From NCBI GenBank assembly GCA_034007745.1, contig JAVEQI010000013.1:14194-78193 (forward strand): 64,000 nucleotides of DNA. The letters run 5' to 3'. Positions within the stretch are counted from its first letter, which is position 1. Each line of letters starts with the position of its first letter. Under the pieces are notes generated by a model. That model was not told the DNA's origin, searched no databases, and saw nothing but the letters and a program-made list of their open reading frames with translations. Of this stretch, positions 62,402-64,000 are shown piece after piece. Made by a program: the position numbers and the translations under genes. The DNA is from Desulforapulum sp034007745. Lineage in GTDB: Bacteria > Desulfobacterota > Desulfobacteria > Desulfobacterales > Desulfobacteraceae.

Positions 62402-62992
62402 ATGACAAATGACCAGAACAAACCCAAAGGGGCCGGTAAAAGTAGTTTTGAACTGATCAACCCGGACAAATTAATGGACATGCTACCGCTAAAATCAGGA
62501 TCTACTGTTCTTGATTTAGCCTGTGGTAAAGGCACCTATTCCATCTTCCTGTCCAAAATAGTTGGTGAAAATGGACTGGTTTATGCTGTAGACTTGTGGA
62601 AAGAAGGGCTTTTATTTTTAGAAGATCAGATTGAGAAACAAAACATTACCAATATCCTGCCTCTCCTGGGTGATGCTACCGAGCAAATTGAAATAGATGA
62701 TTACAGCGTTGACGTCTGCTTGATGGCAACTGTGTTACATGATTTTGAAGAAATGAATAAGACCGGTGCTGTATTGAAACAAATCAAAACCATACTCAAG
62801 CCCGGTGGACACCTTGCCGTTATTGAATTTAAGAAAATCGAAGGTCCTCCCGGCCCGCCTGTAAAAATCCGATTGTCTGAGAAAGAGACGGAAAAGATGG
62901 TTACCGGATATGGTTTTAAAAAAATTAAAACCGTTGATATTGGAGATTGCAATTATTTGATGACGTTTCAGGAGACTGATCTTCATGGATGA
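62402..62992 (+). CDS. Class I SAM-dependent methyltransferase
   Basis: This 196-residue protein has the SAM motif VLDLACGKGTYSIFLS (about 36-50), VYAVDLWKEGL, a Motif-II-type DVCLMATVLHDF and ILKPGGHLAVIEF. It resembles UbiE/arsenite-type small methyltransferases; the substrate is unknown. ATG at 62402 has AGAGGA upstream. The stop overlaps the next gene by eight bases. Confidence 0.85.
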   Translation: MTNDQNKPKGAGKSSFELINPDKLMDMLPLKSGSTVLDLACGKGTYSIFLSKIVGENGLVYAVDLWKEGLLFLEDQIEKQNITNILPLLGDATEQIEIDDYSVDVCLMATVLHDFEEMNKTGAVLKQIKTILKPGGHLAVIEFKKIEGPPGPPVKIRLSEKETEKMVTGYGFKKIKTVDIGDCNYLMTFQETDLHG

Positions 62993-63194
62993 TGACTTTT
63001 TTGAAGAGGATGACACTATCTTTGGTGTGGATGATGTTTTTGATTGTATGGTGCTTGATGAACTGGAAAAGAAACAAGGACCTAATAAGAATTCTAACCA
63101 AGGGGGAGGTTGTTTTGGTACGTTAATAATCTTCTGCGGAATTTTCTCTGCTATAACTTTTTGTGTTCTAAACGCCCACGCTATTTTAAAATAG
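62985..63194 (+). CDS. Small acidic membrane protein
   Basis: This 69-residue protein has a very acidic start (MDDDFFEEDDTIFGVDD) and one C-terminal membrane helix (TLIIFCGIFSAITFCVLNA). It overlaps the methyltransferase gene by eight bases, so it is coupled to it. Family unknown; the overlap and composition argue that it is real. Confidence 0.55.
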   Translation: MDDDFFEEDDTIFGVDDVFDCMVLDELEKKQGPNKNSNQGGGCFGTLIIFCGIFSAITFCVLNAHAILK

Positions 63195-63849
63195 CTTTGC
63201 AATTTTCAATCCTTTTGCATAGGGTAAAAATCGTTGATTTCAGATTGGCAAAAGCCAATGTTAAAGGCAGGATACATTCGGCGACAGTGATGCAATTTAA
63301 CAAAAACATAGAAAAAAATAAAAGTAATATAAAATGGTTCATCCGATTAATGCGTACTTTTTGCTATGAAGGTCAAATAGCTTAAGTTTAAAAAACATGT
63401 TACAAAGCGCCGCAAAAAATCTTCTTGCCTACTTGTCAAGGAAAAAATACGCATAAATCCATTTTTTATTATCTTATTTATAAAAAAACTTTAGTCAGTT
63501 CATCACCGCTGGCAGAGTCTCATAGTAAGTGTAACCGAAAATCAAGCCTCGTTCCGGCCATGCCGATTATGCAAAAACCTACCCGGACACTACTGGGACT
63601 TTGTGGACTTGTGTTGACTTTCAACGCTTATTGGCTTAAGTAAAATAGAGTTTAATTTAAATATCGCAAGCTCACCCTTAGGTAATTAGAATAATTGTGT
63701 TTATGAAAAATAATTGGTGAGTTGAGTTTCTCATAACCTATTGTTTTAATATGCTATAGTGGGATTGATTGCATTATTTAGGTTTAATTGGAATCATAGA
63801 ATCATTCAACAGGTAAGTTCGCAACAAGGAAACAGGAGAAAATAAAATT
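63195..63849. other. Intergenic region before acyl-CoA dehydrogenase gene
   Basis: These 655 bases show no credible gene. A degraded module B repeat (AAGCCTCGTTCCGGCCATGC) lies near 63510-63572. The promoter of the next gene should lie in the AT-rich stretch 63650-63800, but no clear -35/-10 pair was identified. Confidence 0.55.
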
Positions 63850-64000
63850 ATGGCACAGTTGATTTCAGATCGAAGGGACATAGATTTTGTTTTACATGAA
63901 CAGCTCGGGTTGGTGGACCATGAGCGTTTTTCCGAGTTCAATAAAAAAACGGTTGATTTGATAGTTTCAGAGGCAAGAAATCTTGCAGTAAAGGAGATTC
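63850..64000 (+). CDS. Acyl-CoA dehydrogenase (N-terminal part)
   Basis: The frame from ATG 63850 gives 50 residues (AQLISDRRDIDFVLHEQL..., FNKKTVDLIVSEARNLAVKEI) before the window ends. This matches the N-terminal helix of a group of acyl-CoA dehydrogenases common in sulfate-reducing deltaproteobacteria. It would oxidise an acyl-CoA in beta-oxidation. CAGGAG precedes the start by about 11 bases. Only the beginning is seen, so the catalytic residues cannot be checked. Confidence 0.7.
   Translation, partial: MAQLISDRRDIDFVLHEQLGLVDHERFSEFNKKTVDLIVSEARNLAVKEI

Noticed and set aside
1..64000. tRNA or rRNA genes
   Set aside because: No segment with a recognisable T-loop plus acceptor pairing or rRNA conserved sequence was seen on either strand.

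Overview
The window is about 64 kb of a draft genome (one 100-N scaffold gap at 14808-14907). The gene content points to a strictly anaerobic deltaproteobacterium of the Desulfobacteraceae type (Desulfobacterium/Desulfobacter-like). The clues are a CO dehydrogenase CooS, an indolepyruvate:ferredoxin oxidoreductase with an FrhB-type partner, a siroheme/ferredoxin protein, a ferredoxin-thioredoxin reductase catalytic chain, NifU/NifS, a rubrerythrin-like protein, SulP and DASS anion transporters, many two-component proteins, and an acyl-CoA dehydrogenase start at the right edge. This placement comes from gene content only; no rRNA or tRNA gene was seen.

Layout. 1-259: 5' end of a TIGR01777/START-type epimerase gene (minus). 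434-3043: amino-acid ABC permease, binding protein and second permease, with no ATPase. 3031-7099: processive glycosyltransferase, then an operon of thioredoxin-like protein, peroxiredoxin and methyltransferase. 7530-9497: cooS. 10005-10675: zinc-ribbon and rubrerythrin-like proteins. 10793-14775: minus operon of zinc-ribbon protein, glutaredoxin, FTR catalytic chain, citrate synthase, rubredoxin/membrane protein and isocitrate dehydrogenase. 15332-19268: FMN hydroxyacid oxidase, NifU, NifS and a DMT transporter. 19489-21618: receiver, two universal stress proteins, CBS-ACT protein. 22152-24601: ArsR regulator and heavy-metal P-type ATPase. 24881-29786: CBS protein, hexapeptide protein, histidine kinase and sigma-54 response regulator, divergent from a CBS paralogue and a DASS transporter (30242-32374). 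32479-40043: minus cluster of TetR, SulP, a kinase-like/BON/receiver fusion, two histidine kinases (one degenerate) and two receivers. 40258-43080: half-length MFS protein, Cfa-type methyltransferase and GGR-type reductase. 43659-46259: HisA, glycine-zipper lipoprotein, hydroxyisobutyrate-dehydrogenase-like enzyme. 46249-50103: FrhB-IorA-IorB operon. 50753-58657: siroheme ferredoxin, lipoprotein, unknown protein, K+ channel, SelO, spermidine-synthase-like protein, radical SAM protein. 58909-63194: large SEC-C protein, decayed transposon genes (IS66 TnpB), a methyltransferase and a small membrane protein. 63850-64000: start of an acyl-CoA dehydrogenase gene.

The intergenic DNA is rich in palindromic dispersed repeats. 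One modular family has a TGTCC-GCA-GGACA hairpin core and, in several copies, an inserted array of degenerate 7-bp units (TTAGCNN then NNGCTAA) that forms a long hairpin. At least four further inverted-repeat elements are present. The most suggestive gene sets are the Cfa/GGR pair (candidate 10-methyl or cyclopropane fatty-acid synthesis), the SulP/kinase-like-BON-receiver signalling cluster, and the CBS/hexapeptide/HK/sigma-54 operon next to a DASS transporter.
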